Shown: one piece after another, positions 17,322-26,187 of the stretch | How the letters are laid out: each line of letters begins with the position of its first letter | How positions within the stretch are numbered: the stretch's first letter is position 1 | DNA from: Asticcacaulis sp. | GTDB taxonomy: Bacteria > Pseudomonadota > Alphaproteobacteria > Caulobacterales > Caulobacteraceae | NCBI RefSeq assembly: GCF_027484505.1 | Contig: NZ_JAIXSV010000301.1 | Location: forward strand, 1 to 64,000 | Length of the DNA stretch: 64,000 nt | Direction: 5' to 3' | Notes under the pieces: generated by a model | Database searches by the model: none | Told to the model about the DNA's origin: nothing | What the model saw: only the letters and a program-made list of their open reading frames with translations | Made by a program: the position numbers and the translations under genes

Positions 17322-19799
17322 GTGCTGCCCATTGAAGAGATTTTTGCGCCGCTGAGGGCCTTTCTGGCTGAGCGCACGACCGCCATCCTGATCGCGCCGC
17401 CGGGGGCGGGCAAGACGACGGGCGTGCCTCTGGCCCTGCTCGATGAGGCGTGGCTGGCTGGGCAAAAGATCGTCATGCTTGAGCCGCGCCGGCTGGCAGC
17501 GCGGGCGGCGGCCATGCGCATGGCCGAGGTCTTAAGCGAACCCGTGGGCCAGACGGTCGGCTACCGCGTGCGTGGCGACAGCCGGGTGTCGAAACAGACG
17601 CGCATCGAAGTCGTCACCGAAGGGGTGTTTTCGCGGCTGATCGTCGATGATCCGGCGCTGGACGGCATTGGCTGCGTCATTTTCGATGAATTTCACGAAC
17701 GCAGCCTCGACGCCGATCTGGGGCTGGCCTTCGCCCGCGACAGCCAGAGCGTCCTGCGTGACGATCTGCGCCTGCTTGTCATGTCGGCGACACTGGACGG
17801 TGAGCGCGTGCGGGGCGTCCTGCCCGATGCCGAGGTGTTTCATTCTCTGGGCCGCGCTTTTCCGGTGACCACCCACTATACCGGCCGCGATCAGACGCTG
17901 CGGCTGGAAGAGGATGTGGCGAAGGTCGTGGCACGTGTCGCGGCCAGGCTGACGCCGGAACGCGCCGAGACGATGCTGGTCTTCCTGCCGGGGCAGGGCG
18001 AAATCCACCGCGTGACGACCCTGCTGGCTGAAAAGGGCCTGCCGTCGGCCATCGAGGTGCACAAACTCTATGGCGCGATGGAGGCCAGGGATCAGACGCG
18101 GGTACTGGCCAAAAACGCCCCCGGCACGCCGCGCATCGTGCTGGCCACGGCCATTGCCGAAACCTCGCTGACGCTCGACAAGGTGTCGATGGTGGTCGAT
18201 AGCGGCGTGGCACGGCTGGGGCGCTTCGATGCGGCGCGCGGCGTGGTGCGTATGGTGACCGAGCGCGTGTCGAAGGCCGCCGCCGATCAGCGACGCGGGC
18301 GGGCCGGGCGGACGCAGGCGGGCGACTGCTACCGCCTGTGGGACGAAGAAAACGACCGGTCGCTGATCCCCTTTGCGCGGCCGGAAATCCTCGATACCGA
18401 CCTGTCGCGGCTGGTACTCGACCTGCGCCTGTGGGGCGCAAAATCGACGGAGGGGCTGGCCCTGCTCGACCACCCGCCGAGGGCCGCTTTGCAGGAAGCC
18501 GAGAAGTTATTGCGCGGGCTGGACATTCTTGATGCGAAGGGAGAGGTGACGCCACATGGTCGGCTGGTCGGGCGGCTGCCCATGTCGCCGCGTCTGGGGC
18601 ACATGCTGCTGCTGGCGGCGCGCGATGGCCTGAGCGATCAGGGGGCGGCGCTGGCCGTGCTGTTGTCGGAAAACGGTCTGGGGGGCAAGGCGACCGATCT
18701 CGACCTGCGGCTGGAGGGCCTGTCGAAGGAGCGTTCGCACAAGGTGACGCAGGCGCGGCAACTGGCGCAGACCTGGGCGCGGCTGGCCGGGCAACTGGTG
18801 CGTGATCTGCCGAAGGACGCACTGTCAGCGCAAACCCCCGTCAAATCGGTCCATGCCCTGCTGGCCGAATGTTTCCCGGAGCGTGTGGCCAAGGCGAGGG
18901 GGAAGGCCGGAGAATTTGTCATGGCCAACGGGCGCGGCATCTATGTCGATGAACATGATCCGCTGGCGCGCGCGGCCTATGTGGCGGTGGGTGATCTGGG
19001 CGGCGGGGCCGGACGCGACCGCGTGCTGCTGGGGGCGGCCCTGAGCGAGGCCGCGGTGTTGACCCTGTTTGCCGATCGGCTCGAAAAGCGCACTGTGCTG
19101 GAGCGCGTCAATGGCCGCTATCGCGCGCTGGCGCAGGTGCGGTTCGGTGAACTGATCCTGTCGAGCCAGCCCCTGCCGTCCGTGCCGCCGGAATTACTGA
19201 TTGAGGTTGAGGCTGAGGAAATCCGCACCAAGGGGCTGAAAGTCCTCAAATTTTCCGAAAATGCCGAAAGTCTGCGTGCGCGCGTCAATTTTCTGCACGC
19301 ACAGGACCCCACCTGGCCCGATATGTCGGATGAGGCCCTCCTGAGCGGTCTGGCCGACTGGCTGGGGCCCTACGCGGCGGGGCGGCCACTGCTGTCGCTG
19401 AACGCCAGCGACGTATCTCAGGCCCTGCTGGGGCGGCTCGATTACGAGCAGCAACGCGCGCTCGATGCACTGGCCCCCGAACACTGGCGGATGCCGACAG
19501 GGTCGAATATCCGCATCGACTATGGGGCCGAAGGCGGGCCGCGGCTGGAGGTGCGGGTGCAGGAGCTTTATGGCGTGACGCAGCACCCTGTCGTCGGGCC
19601 GCAGCGCACGCCGCTGACGCTGGCCCTGTTGTCGCCAGCGCATCGGCCCATCCAGATTACGAAAAACCTGCCCGCCTTCTGGGACGGCTCATGGGCGGAG
19701 GTGCGCAGCGATATGAAGGGCCGCTATCCGCGTCACGTCTGGCCGGAAAACCCGCGCGATGCCGACCCCACGACGCGGGCCAAGCCGCGCGGCACGTAA
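17322..19799 (+). CDS. hrpB: ATP-dependent helicase HrpB
   Basis: APPGAGKTTGVPLALLDE, DEFHERSLDADLGLA, MSATLDGERV, RRGRAGRTQAGDCYRLW; GTG start inferred because the 17307 TTG lies in the terminator. Confidence 0.92.
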   Translation: MLPIEEIFAPLRAFLAERTTAILIAPPGAGKTTGVPLALLDEAWLAGQKIVMLEPRRLAARAAAMRMAEVLSEPVGQTVGYRVRGDSRVSKQTRIEVVTEGVFSRLIVDDPALDGIGCVIFDEFHERSLDADLGLAFARDSQSVLRDDLRLLVMSATLDGERVRGVLPDAEVFHSLGRAFPVTTHYTGRDQTLRLEEDVAKVVARVAARLTPERAETMLVFLPGQGEIHRVTTLLAEKGLPSAIEVHKLYGAMEARDQTRVLAKNAPGTPRIVLATAIAETSLTLDKVSMVVDSGVARLGRFDAARGVVRMVTERVSKAAADQRRGRAGRTQAGDCYRLWDEENDRSLIPFARPEILDTDLSRLVLDLRLWGAKSTEGLALLDHPPRAALQEAEKLLRGLDILDAKGEVTPHGRLVGRLPMSPRLGHMLLLAARDGLSDQGAALAVLLSENGLGGKATDLDLRLEGLSKERSHKVTQARQLAQTWARLAGQLVRDLPKDALSAQTPVKSVHALLAECFPERVAKARGKAGEFVMANGRGIYVDEHDPLARAAYVAVGDLGGGAGRDRVLLGAALSEAAVLTLFADRLEKRTVLERVNGRYRALAQVRFGELILSSQPLPSVPPELLIEVEAEEIRTKGLKVLKFSENAESLRARVNFLHAQDPTWPDMSDEALLSGLADWLGPYAAGRPLLSLNASDVSQALLGRLDYEQQRALDALAPEHWRMPTGSNIRIDYGAEGGPRLEVRVQELYGVTQHPVVGPQRTPLTLALLSPAHRPIQITKNLPAFWDGSWAEVRSDMKGRYPRHVWPENPRDADPTTRAKPRGT

Positions 19800-19841
19800 A
19801 ACCATCCTCTCACACCTCACGTATAAGCCACAGGAGTTGCC

Positions 19842-20498
19842 ATGATCACCGTCCATCACCTGAATAATTCGCGTTCGCAGCGCGTGCTGTGGCTTCTGGA
19901 AGAACTGGGGCTCGACTACGAGATCGTGCGCTATCAGCGCGATCCCGACATGTTCGCGCCGCCCGAACTGAAGGCCATCCATCCGCTGGGCAAGTCGCCG
20001 GTTATCACGGATAACGGCCTGACCATCGCTGAAACGGGTGCGATTGTGGACTATATTCTGGAAACCTATGCGCAAGGGCGTCTGGTACCCGCAGACCCCA
20101 AGGCGCGGCTTCTGATGCGCTACTGGCTGCACTATGCCGAAGGGTCGGCCATGCCGCTTTTGCTGCTGAAACTGATCACCAGCCAGCTTCCGGCCAGGGT
20201 GCCGGGGCTGATCCGCCCGATCGCGCGTCAGATCGCCAAGGGGCTTGAGGCCAAGATGGTCACGCCGGGCCTGAAGACGCATCTGGCCTTCTGGGAGGTG
20301 TCGCTGAAAGACACCGGCTGGTTTGCGGGCAACGCCTTAAGCGCCGCCGACATCATGATGAGCTTCCCGGTCGAGGCGGCAGTGAGCCGCGCCGGGGCGG
20401 GGCAGAGCGCGCTGTTGCGGGGCTTCGTCGAACGTATCCACGCCCGCGAAGCCTATCAACGCGCCCTGTCCCGTGGCGGGCCTTACGACTACGCCTGA
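19842..20498 (+). CDS. Glutathione S-transferase family protein
   Basis: ITVHHLNNSRSQRVLWLLEELGLDYEIVRYQR; NPLGKSP-like HPLGKSPVITDNGLTIAETGAIVDYILE. Confidence 0.9.
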   Translation: MITVHHLNNSRSQRVLWLLEELGLDYEIVRYQRDPDMFAPPELKAIHPLGKSPVITDNGLTIAETGAIVDYILETYAQGRLVPADPKARLLMRYWLHYAEGSAMPLLLLKLITSQLPARVPGLIRPIARQIAKGLEAKMVTPGLKTHLAFWEVSLKDTGWFAGNALSAADIMMSFPVEAAVSRAGAGQSALLRGFVERIHAREAYQRALSRGGPYDYA

Positions 20499-20632
20499 GT
20501 CTTGGTCGTGGTCGTCTTGGTCTCGTGGTTGTGGATGGGCTTCGACTGATCGTCCTTGACGATGACGACGCAGCCCGACAGGCTGGCGGCGAGGACGGTG
20601 AGGGCGGCCACTTTGAGCATAAGCGATTTCAT
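20489..20632 (-). CDS. Small lipoprotein (47 aa), not in the ORF track
   Basis: MKSLMLKVAALTVLAASLSGCVVIVKDDQSKPIHNHETKTTTTKTQA; signal peptide plus LSGC lipobox. Confidence 0.7.
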   Translation of the reverse strand: MKSLMLKVAALTVLAASLSGCVVIVKDDQSKPIHNHETKTTTTKTQA

Positions 20633-20671
20633 ATCTGATCTTTCTGGGTAAGGGGAGGAAGGAACGGCGGT

Positions 20672-20812
20672 TTATCCGCGCGATTTGAGGGTGAGGGCAC
20701 CTTTGGGTTGCAGGCTGCCGTTGGCGTCGGCCTTCCCTTCCAGATACATCAGGCATCCGGAGAGCGTCACGGCCACAGCCGCTACCGCCAGAAGTTTCAA
20801 GGTCAGTTTCAT
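20672..20812 (-). CDS. Small lipoprotein (46 aa)
   Basis: MKLTLKLLAVAAVAVTLSGCLMYLEGKADANGSLQPKGALTLKSRG; LSGC lipobox. Confidence 0.65.
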   Translation of the reverse strand: MKLTLKLLAVAAVAVTLSGCLMYLEGKADANGSLQPKGALTLKSRG

Positions 20813-20940
20813 TGGTGTTGATCCCGTTAGTGATACAGGGGACCAAGCACCCAGCCCAAGCCCCACCTAAGGCATACTGCCCTGAATCTGAACGCAAACT
20901 GAATGACAAATATGTAATGAAACCCGTCGGTTCGATAGAC

Positions 20941-21008
20941 AGGCTCATACCAACAGCGATTGATTTGACTCGATCGCTGTTGGCAAGGGCGACTGCCCGC
21001 CCGAGCCT
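20941..21008. repeat. Nested palindromic element containing ATACCAACAGCGAT...ATCGCTGTTGG
   Basis: Outer AGGCTC/GAGCCT; 11-bp stem 20950-20960/20973-20983; GGGC-gact-GCCC 20987-20998. Confidence 0.65.
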
Positions 21009-21045
21009 ATGCGAGGAGCCATGCGGCGCTTGAGCTGAAAACATG

Positions 21046-21083
21046 CTTATACCAACGGTCCTTCTTATGACCGTTGGTATAAG
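21046..21083. repeat. Perfect 15-bp palindrome CTTATACCAACGGTC-cttcttat-GACCGTTGGTATAAG
   Basis: Read directly; same ATACCAA/TTGGTAT termini as 33601-33633. Confidence 0.9.
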
Positions 21084-21090
21084 AGGTGAC

Positions 21091-21885
21091 CTACAGGCCG
21101 CAGGCGGCGTAGATCATGATGCCGGTGGCCACCGACAGATTGAGGCTGTCGGCGCGCCCCCGCATCGGGATCTTAACGTGCAGATCGCAGGTATCGGCAA
21201 TTTCCGGCGTCAGGCCCGACTGTTCGGTGCCCATAAGCAAAAGTGTCGGGCGCTTGTACGGCGCGCTGCGGTGATCGTGTTTGGCCGTCAGCAGCGTGCC
21301 GACGACCGAGCCCGTCCAGCGGCCGCGATCGGCGATAAATTCCTCGCGCGTGCATTTGACGATGGGCAGGGCGAAGATCGAACCCATGGTGGCGCGCACG
21401 GTTTCGACGCTGAACGGATCAACGCAGTCCCCGATCAGGATGACGCCGCCGATGGCTGCGGCGTCAGCCGTGCGGATGATGGTCCCCAGATTGCCGGGAT
21501 CACGCACCTGCTCCAGCGCCACCCATACCTCATGGCTGTCCGGGTCGATCTCTGACAAACGCCGGATGCGCTGAGCAAAGACCGCCAGCACCATCTGCGG
21601 GTTTTCCTTGCGCGAGATTTTTTCGAGAATGTCGCGTGTGACCTCCAGCACCTGACCGCGGGCTTTCAACGTCTCGTCAATGGCGCGCTGGAGCAGCGGG
21701 TGGTGATCAGCGTCCTTGCCATAGATCAGGATTTGCGGCGCGATCCCCTGATCCAGCGCGTCGATAATGATCTTCAGGCCCTCGGCCAAAAACTGCTTCG
21801 TGGCCTCGCGCTCCTTGCGCATGTGCAGGGCGCGGATGTCCTTGATCGTCTGGTTGGTGAGGGATGTAATCTGCTTTATCGACAT
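21091..21885 (-). CDS. TrmH/SpoU-family RNA 2'-O-methyltransferase
   Basis: ALEQVRDPGNLGTIIRTADAAAIGGVILIGDCVDPFSVETVRATMGSIF; LLMGTEQSGL. Confidence 0.9.
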   Translation of the reverse strand: MSIKQITSLTNQTIKDIRALHMRKEREATKQFLAEGLKIIIDALDQGIAPQILIYGKDADHHPLLQRAIDETLKARGQVLEVTRDILEKISRKENPQMVLAVFAQRIRRLSEIDPDSHEVWVALEQVRDPGNLGTIIRTADAAAIGGVILIGDCVDPFSVETVRATMGSIFALPIVKCTREEFIADRGRWTGSVVGTLLTAKHDHRSAPYKRPTLLLMGTEQSGLTPEIADTCDLHVKIPMRGRADSLNLSVATGIMIYAACGL

Positions 21886-21889
21886 GGGC

Positions 21890-22822
21890 TTAGACCGGGT
21901 CCTTCATCCAGCGCGCAAAGAAGGACATGCCGAATTCACGCGGGGCGACGTCGGACGGCCTTGCGCCCTTCGGCGTCTTCGGATCTTCGCACAGGGTCAG
22001 TTCGCCATAGTCGATACGGCCGGGACGCTGGCCAATGGTTTCGGCCATCAGATGCGCCAGGGCCGGGCCTGAGACGCGCGCCGCATAGGCGTTGAGCAGG
22101 AAGAAGGCCGCGTCATCTGACAGAAGCTGTGCGCACAGGTCCAGCAGTTCGGGCAGGTCTTCGAACAGCCGCCACACCTCGCCGGTCGGGCCTCGCCCGT
22201 ATTTCGGCGGATCGAGGATGATGCCTTCGTATTTCGAACCGCGCTTGACTTCGCGCTGCACGTATTTGCGGGCGTCTTCGACGATCCAGCGGATGGGGGC
22301 GTCCTCCATGCCAGACAGGGCGGCATTGTCGCGGGCATAGGCGACGGACTTTTTGGAGGCATCGACGTGGGTGACGCGCGCCCCGGCGGCGGCGCAGACA
22401 AGGCTGGCCACGCCGGTATAGCCAAACAGGTTGAGGACGCGCGGCTGATCCTTGCACGCTTCGATGGCGGTCTTCTGCCACGCCCAGTTGGCGGCCTGTT
22501 CCGGGAAGAAGGCCAGGTGACGGAAGGCAGTGAAGCGTCCGTAGAATTTGACGCGGTCATAGCCCAGGGCCCATTGCTCGTCCGGGCGGCGGCGGAAGGA
22601 CCAGCGGCCGCCATCCTCATCCTCGTTTTCGGCGTCGAAAACCGCGTCGGCCTTGTCCCACAGCTCTGGATATTTCGGCGACCACCAGCATTGCGGCTCT
22701 GGCCGGATGACCAGATAGTCGCCATAGCGTTCGAGTTTCAGCCCCTTGCCGGAGTCAATCAGGGCATAGTCGCGCCACGGCTGGGTGCGCAGGGTCAGGG
22801 GCGTCGGGCTGATGTCGGTCAT
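21890..22822 (-). CDS. Class I SAM-dependent (rRNA-type) methyltransferase
   Basis: VLNLFGYTGVASLVCAAAGARVTHVDASKKSVAYARDNAALSG; IILDPPKYGRGP; MTDISP start. Confidence 0.85.
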   Translation of the reverse strand: MTDISPTPLTLRTQPWRDYALIDSGKGLKLERYGDYLVIRPEPQCWWSPKYPELWDKADAVFDAENEDEDGGRWSFRRRPDEQWALGYDRVKFYGRFTAFRHLAFFPEQAANWAWQKTAIEACKDQPRVLNLFGYTGVASLVCAAAGARVTHVDASKKSVAYARDNAALSGMEDAPIRWIVEDARKYVQREVKRGSKYEGIILDPPKYGRGPTGEVWRLFEDLPELLDLCAQLLSDDAAFFLLNAYAARVSGPALAHLMAETIGQRPGRIDYGELTLCEDPKTPKGARPSDVAPREFGMSFFARWMKDPV

Positions 22823-22872
22823 GCGCTGGCCATACCGCCCGCCGCCGTCCGCGTCAAATCTTCCTGTTAAGT

Positions 22873-24342
22873 CTATGAGGCCGGGGCAGGTGCGGGTTCG
22901 GTCGGAACGTGTTCTGTCTTGTCCCAGTGGAAAGGCCGAACGACAAGCTGATAAAGCGCGAACAGCGCACCGAAGGATTGCAGGCCCCAATAGACAGGAA
23001 GCCCCAGACGGTCCCACAGGCTGAGTTTCAAACCGGCGCGGCGGGCTCCGGTATCGAGCGCGATTTGCGCAAAGCCCAGCCCGCACACCAGAAGGATCAG
23101 ATCGGGCAAGCCTATGCCACCGAGATCGGGCTGCCACAGGTGCAATAACCCCTGACAGAGCGTCAGAGCCATAAACGGGGCGTAACACAGGGCCGAAAAG
23201 ACGTTCAAACCCAGACTGAACATCAGGCCAAGGGCGGTCATGACGGGTAAATCGCTAAGGCTGCGGGTGTGCACCAGCAGGGTTTGCATATGGCCCTTGA
23301 TCCAGCGCGTGCGCTGAGGCAGCCAGGTCCGGGTATCCTCAGGGGGGCTTTCACGGGTCGGGGCCTCAATCAGGCCGCAGCCATAGCCACGCCGCACCAG
23401 ACGATAGGCCAGGTCGGCGTCTTCGGTGACATTGTGGGCATCCCAGGCCCCAACGGCTTTAAGCGCCGTGCCGCGAAAATGGTTGCTGGTGCCGCCCAGT
23501 GGGAAGGTCAGGCCGAAGCGGTGCAGGGCCGGCAGCAGTACGTCGAATTGCACGGCGTATTCGGCGGCGAACTGTCGGGCGATGAAGCCGCGTGACCCGG
23601 CGGGCCTCAACGGGGCCTGAAGACAGGCGATGTGTGCGGGCAGGTTGGCAAAAGCGGCGGCCGCTTCGCGCAACTGCGACGGTGCCGGGATGTCCTCGGC
23701 ATCATAGATGGCCACCAGATCACCGCACGCGCGGTTCAGCGCAAGGTTCAGGGCGCGCGGCTTGGTGCGTGGTGTGCCTCTTTCGACCCGCACAACGCGC
23801 ATATGGTGGCGATGCGGATGGAGGTCGCGATCCAGAAGCGGCTCAAACGCAATCAGCGTCTCCGCATCGTCGTCTTCGAGAGCAAACAGAATTTCCAGTT
23901 TGTGACGTGGATAGTCGAGGGCTTCGAGGGCAGCAATCAACTGCGGCGCGATGGCCGCTTCCTTGTACAGCGCGACAATCACCGTATAGACGGGCAGTTG
24001 GCTATCGGTCAGGGGCGGGGCTGTGTGCGGTCTGCGGGGGGTGAGAGACGCGGTCAGTCTCACGGTCGCATTTGTCATGAATAGCGCCCAGCACAGCCCG
24101 TAAAGAAATCGCGTCATCGCCTCAAACGCCAGCCACAGACCACTTATCAGCGTCAGGCTTAACATCATCAGCGCTGCCCACTGCCAGACGACCGGGGCTG
24201 TTTGCGCTGAAAAACGCGGATCAAGCGCCGCAATGCCTCTTGCGGAATCGGAGACGACGTATAGGTTCGGCCGCGCGCTGTCGGCGAGGGCCGTTTGTTC
24301 GACGGCTATGCGTTTAGGTTCCGGCGGCATGTTTCCCCCCAT
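22873..24342 (-). CDS. Membrane glycosyltransferase family 2
   Basis: VYTVIVALYKEAAIAPQLIAALEALDYPRHKLEILFALEDDD; VAIYDAEDIP; TEDADLAYRLVRRGYG; LPQRTRWIKG; flanking TM segments. Confidence 0.85.
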   Translation of the reverse strand: MGGNMPPEPKRIAVEQTALADSARPNLYVVSDSARGIAALDPRFSAQTAPVVWQWAALMMLSLTLISGLWLAFEAMTRFLYGLCWALFMTNATVRLTASLTPRRPHTAPPLTDSQLPVYTVIVALYKEAAIAPQLIAALEALDYPRHKLEILFALEDDDAETLIAFEPLLDRDLHPHRHHMRVVRVERGTPRTKPRALNLALNRACGDLVAIYDAEDIPAPSQLREAAAAFANLPAHIACLQAPLRPAGSRGFIARQFAAEYAVQFDVLLPALHRFGLTFPLGGTSNHFRGTALKAVGAWDAHNVTEDADLAYRLVRRGYGCGLIEAPTRESPPEDTRTWLPQRTRWIKGHMQTLLVHTRSLSDLPVMTALGLMFSLGLNVFSALCYAPFMALTLCQGLLHLWQPDLGGIGLPDLILLVCGLGFAQIALDTGARRAGLKLSLWDRLGLPVYWGLQSFGALFALYQLVVRPFHWDKTEHVPTEPAPAPAS

Positions 24343-24409
24343 GGCCTCAGGGGTGCAACTTAAGACCGAAAATGATCCTGTGGATAACTAATCTAAGGTG
24401 GTAAGCAGG

Positions 24410-25210
24410 GTGAAAAATATCGCCTTTTGGTTGATTTTTGGCTGGATGGGCCTTTTTGCGTGTGGCGCCGCGGCTAAACCCTTGCGTGTCGTATCTCTGG
24501 ATATGTGCGCCGATCAGTATGCGCTGGCGCTCCTGCCGTCTGATCGTATCCTCAGCCTGTCGCCACGCGCCCGCCATCAGGACAGTTTTTACCGCGCGCG
24601 GGTCGGGGCGATCCCGCTGCGTCGCCCTACGCTGGAGGCGCTGCTGGCGCTAAAACCCGATGCCCTCGTCCGCACCTGGGGTGGCGATGCCCGACTGATC
24701 AAGCAGGCACAGGCGCATGGTATTAAAATCATTCAGATCAATGAGATTGCAACCTTCTCTGAGGCAGCCACTGAGGTTGAAAACGTGGCGGCGCAACTGG
24801 GCGTACCGCAGGCCGGGGCACGCGAAGCGCAAAACATGGCAGCGGCTCTGGCGCGGGTGCCGATGCCGCAACGCCCGCGCAACGTCCTCTACTATACGCC
24901 CTCCGGCTTTTCGGCGGGGGCATCGACCTGGGTGGGGCAGATCATCGGCGCGACGGGCCATCGGCTGGTGGCCTCGCAGCCCTATTTCTACTATCTGTCG
25001 CCCGAAGTGTTTTTAAGCGAAAAGGCGGATGTCTATGCGCTCGGCTTTTATGATGATGCCTATGCCATGCGGCGCGCACCGGGGCGGCATCCCCTGGTGC
25101 GGGCACGTATCGAGCGGGCGGCGCATGTGACCATCCCCAGCCCGATGCTGGCGTGCAGCGCGTGGTATGTGGCGTTTGGCCTGCCTGAGCTGGCGGAGAC
25201 AATATCTTGA
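24410..25210 (+). CDS. ABC transporter substrate-binding protein, BtuF/FecB-like
   Basis: Signal peptide; LRVVSLDMCADQYALALLPSDRILSLSP; KPDALVRTWGGDARLIKQAQAHGIKII; followed by FecCD permease and ATPase. Confidence 0.85.
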   Translation: MKNIAFWLIFGWMGLFACGAAAKPLRVVSLDMCADQYALALLPSDRILSLSPRARHQDSFYRARVGAIPLRRPTLEALLALKPDALVRTWGGDARLIKQAQAHGIKIIQINEIATFSEAATEVENVAAQLGVPQAGAREAQNMAAALARVPMPQRPRNVLYYTPSGFSAGASTWVGQIIGATGHRLVASQPYFYYLSPEVFLSEKADVYALGFYDDAYAMRRAPGRHPLVRARIERAAHVTIPSPMLACSAWYVAFGLPELAETIS

Positions 25211-26187
25211 AAATATGGATCATTCTGGCCCTTTCGGCAGCCCTTTTGCTGGTCCTGCTGATGGGCATGGGCGAAGTGGCCCTAAGCCCCGCCGACTATG
25301 CCGAGGCCCTGCGTGCGCCCGGCAGTCTGGCCGGAGACATCCTGTGGCAGATCCGCCTGCCGCGTAATCTGTGTGCCCTGCTGGTCGGGGCCATGCTGGG
25401 GGTGGCCGGGGCCGTGGCGCAGGGTTATTTCCGCAACCCGCTGGCCGAACCCGGTCTGATGGGCGTGTCGGGCGGAGCCGGTCTGGGGGCCGCGATCGCC
25501 ATCGTGCTGGGGCTGGGTCTGATGCCCGGCGCAGTCGAAGGGTTTGCTCTGTTGTTCGCCGGCGGTGTGTCGCTGATTATTCTGGCCTTTGTCAGCCGCT
25601 TTCCGGACCGGCAGGCCCTGATCCTTCTGGGGGTCGGCTTGTCGAGCTTAACCGGCGCGCTGATGGCGCTGGTCTTTAACCTCTCCCCCTCTCCGGTAAC
25701 GACCGCCGAAATTCTCGGCTGGATGATGGGGTCGGTCGAAAACCGAAGCTGGACGGATGCGGCCATGGCGGCGGGGGGGCTTCTGCTGGCGGCGCTTATG
25801 CTGTGGCGGGTGGGGCCGGGGCTGCGGCTGCTGACGCTCGGCGAAGACACGGCGCGCTCTCAGGGCGTCGATCTGCGCCAACTGGCGGCGCTGTCGGTTG
25901 TCGCCATCAGTGTGCTGGCCGGATTGGCCGTCGCGGTATCGGGGGTGATCGGCTTTGTCGGGCTGGCCGCGCCGCATCTGGTGCGCGGTCTGGGCGTGCG
26001 CGACCCCTATCGGCTGATTGCGCCCTCCGGACTGGCGGGCGGGGTCATGGTGCTGCTGGCCGATGGCGCGGTGCGCCTGTTGCCGACCTCGACGGATATT
26101 CGACTGGGGGTGCTCACCTCGCTGATCGGCGCGCCCCTGTTTGCGCTTCTGGCGTGGAAAAGCGCGAAGGAATGGGTGCAGGGATGA
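25207..26187 (+). CDS. FecCD-family ABC transporter permease
   Basis: IRLPRNLCALLVGAMLGVAGAVAQGYFRNPLAEPGLMGVSGGAGLGA; GFVGLAAPHLVRGLGVRDPYRLIAPSGLAGG. Confidence 0.93.
   Translation: MKIWIILALSAALLLVLLMGMGEVALSPADYAEALRAPGSLAGDILWQIRLPRNLCALLVGAMLGVAGAVAQGYFRNPLAEPGLMGVSGGAGLGAAIAIVLGLGLMPGAVEGFALLFAGGVSLIILAFVSRFPDRQALILLGVGLSSLTGALMALVFNLSPSPVTTAEILGWMMGSVENRSWTDAAMAAGGLLLAALMLWRVGPGLRLLTLGEDTARSQGVDLRQLAALSVVAISVLAGLAVAVSGVIGFVGLAAPHLVRGLGVRDPYRLIAPSGLAGGVMVLLADGAVRLLPTSTDIRLGVLTSLIGAPLFALLAWKSAKEWVQG

Noticed and set aside
20921-20945. GGTTCGATAG resembling a tRNA T-loop
   Set aside because: No acceptor, anticodon or D-arm complementarity around it; no tRNA supported.
25803-26183. N-terminal extension of the ABC ATPase ORF
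   Set aside because: Overlaps the permease gene; the ATG at 26184 starts the conserved ATPase.
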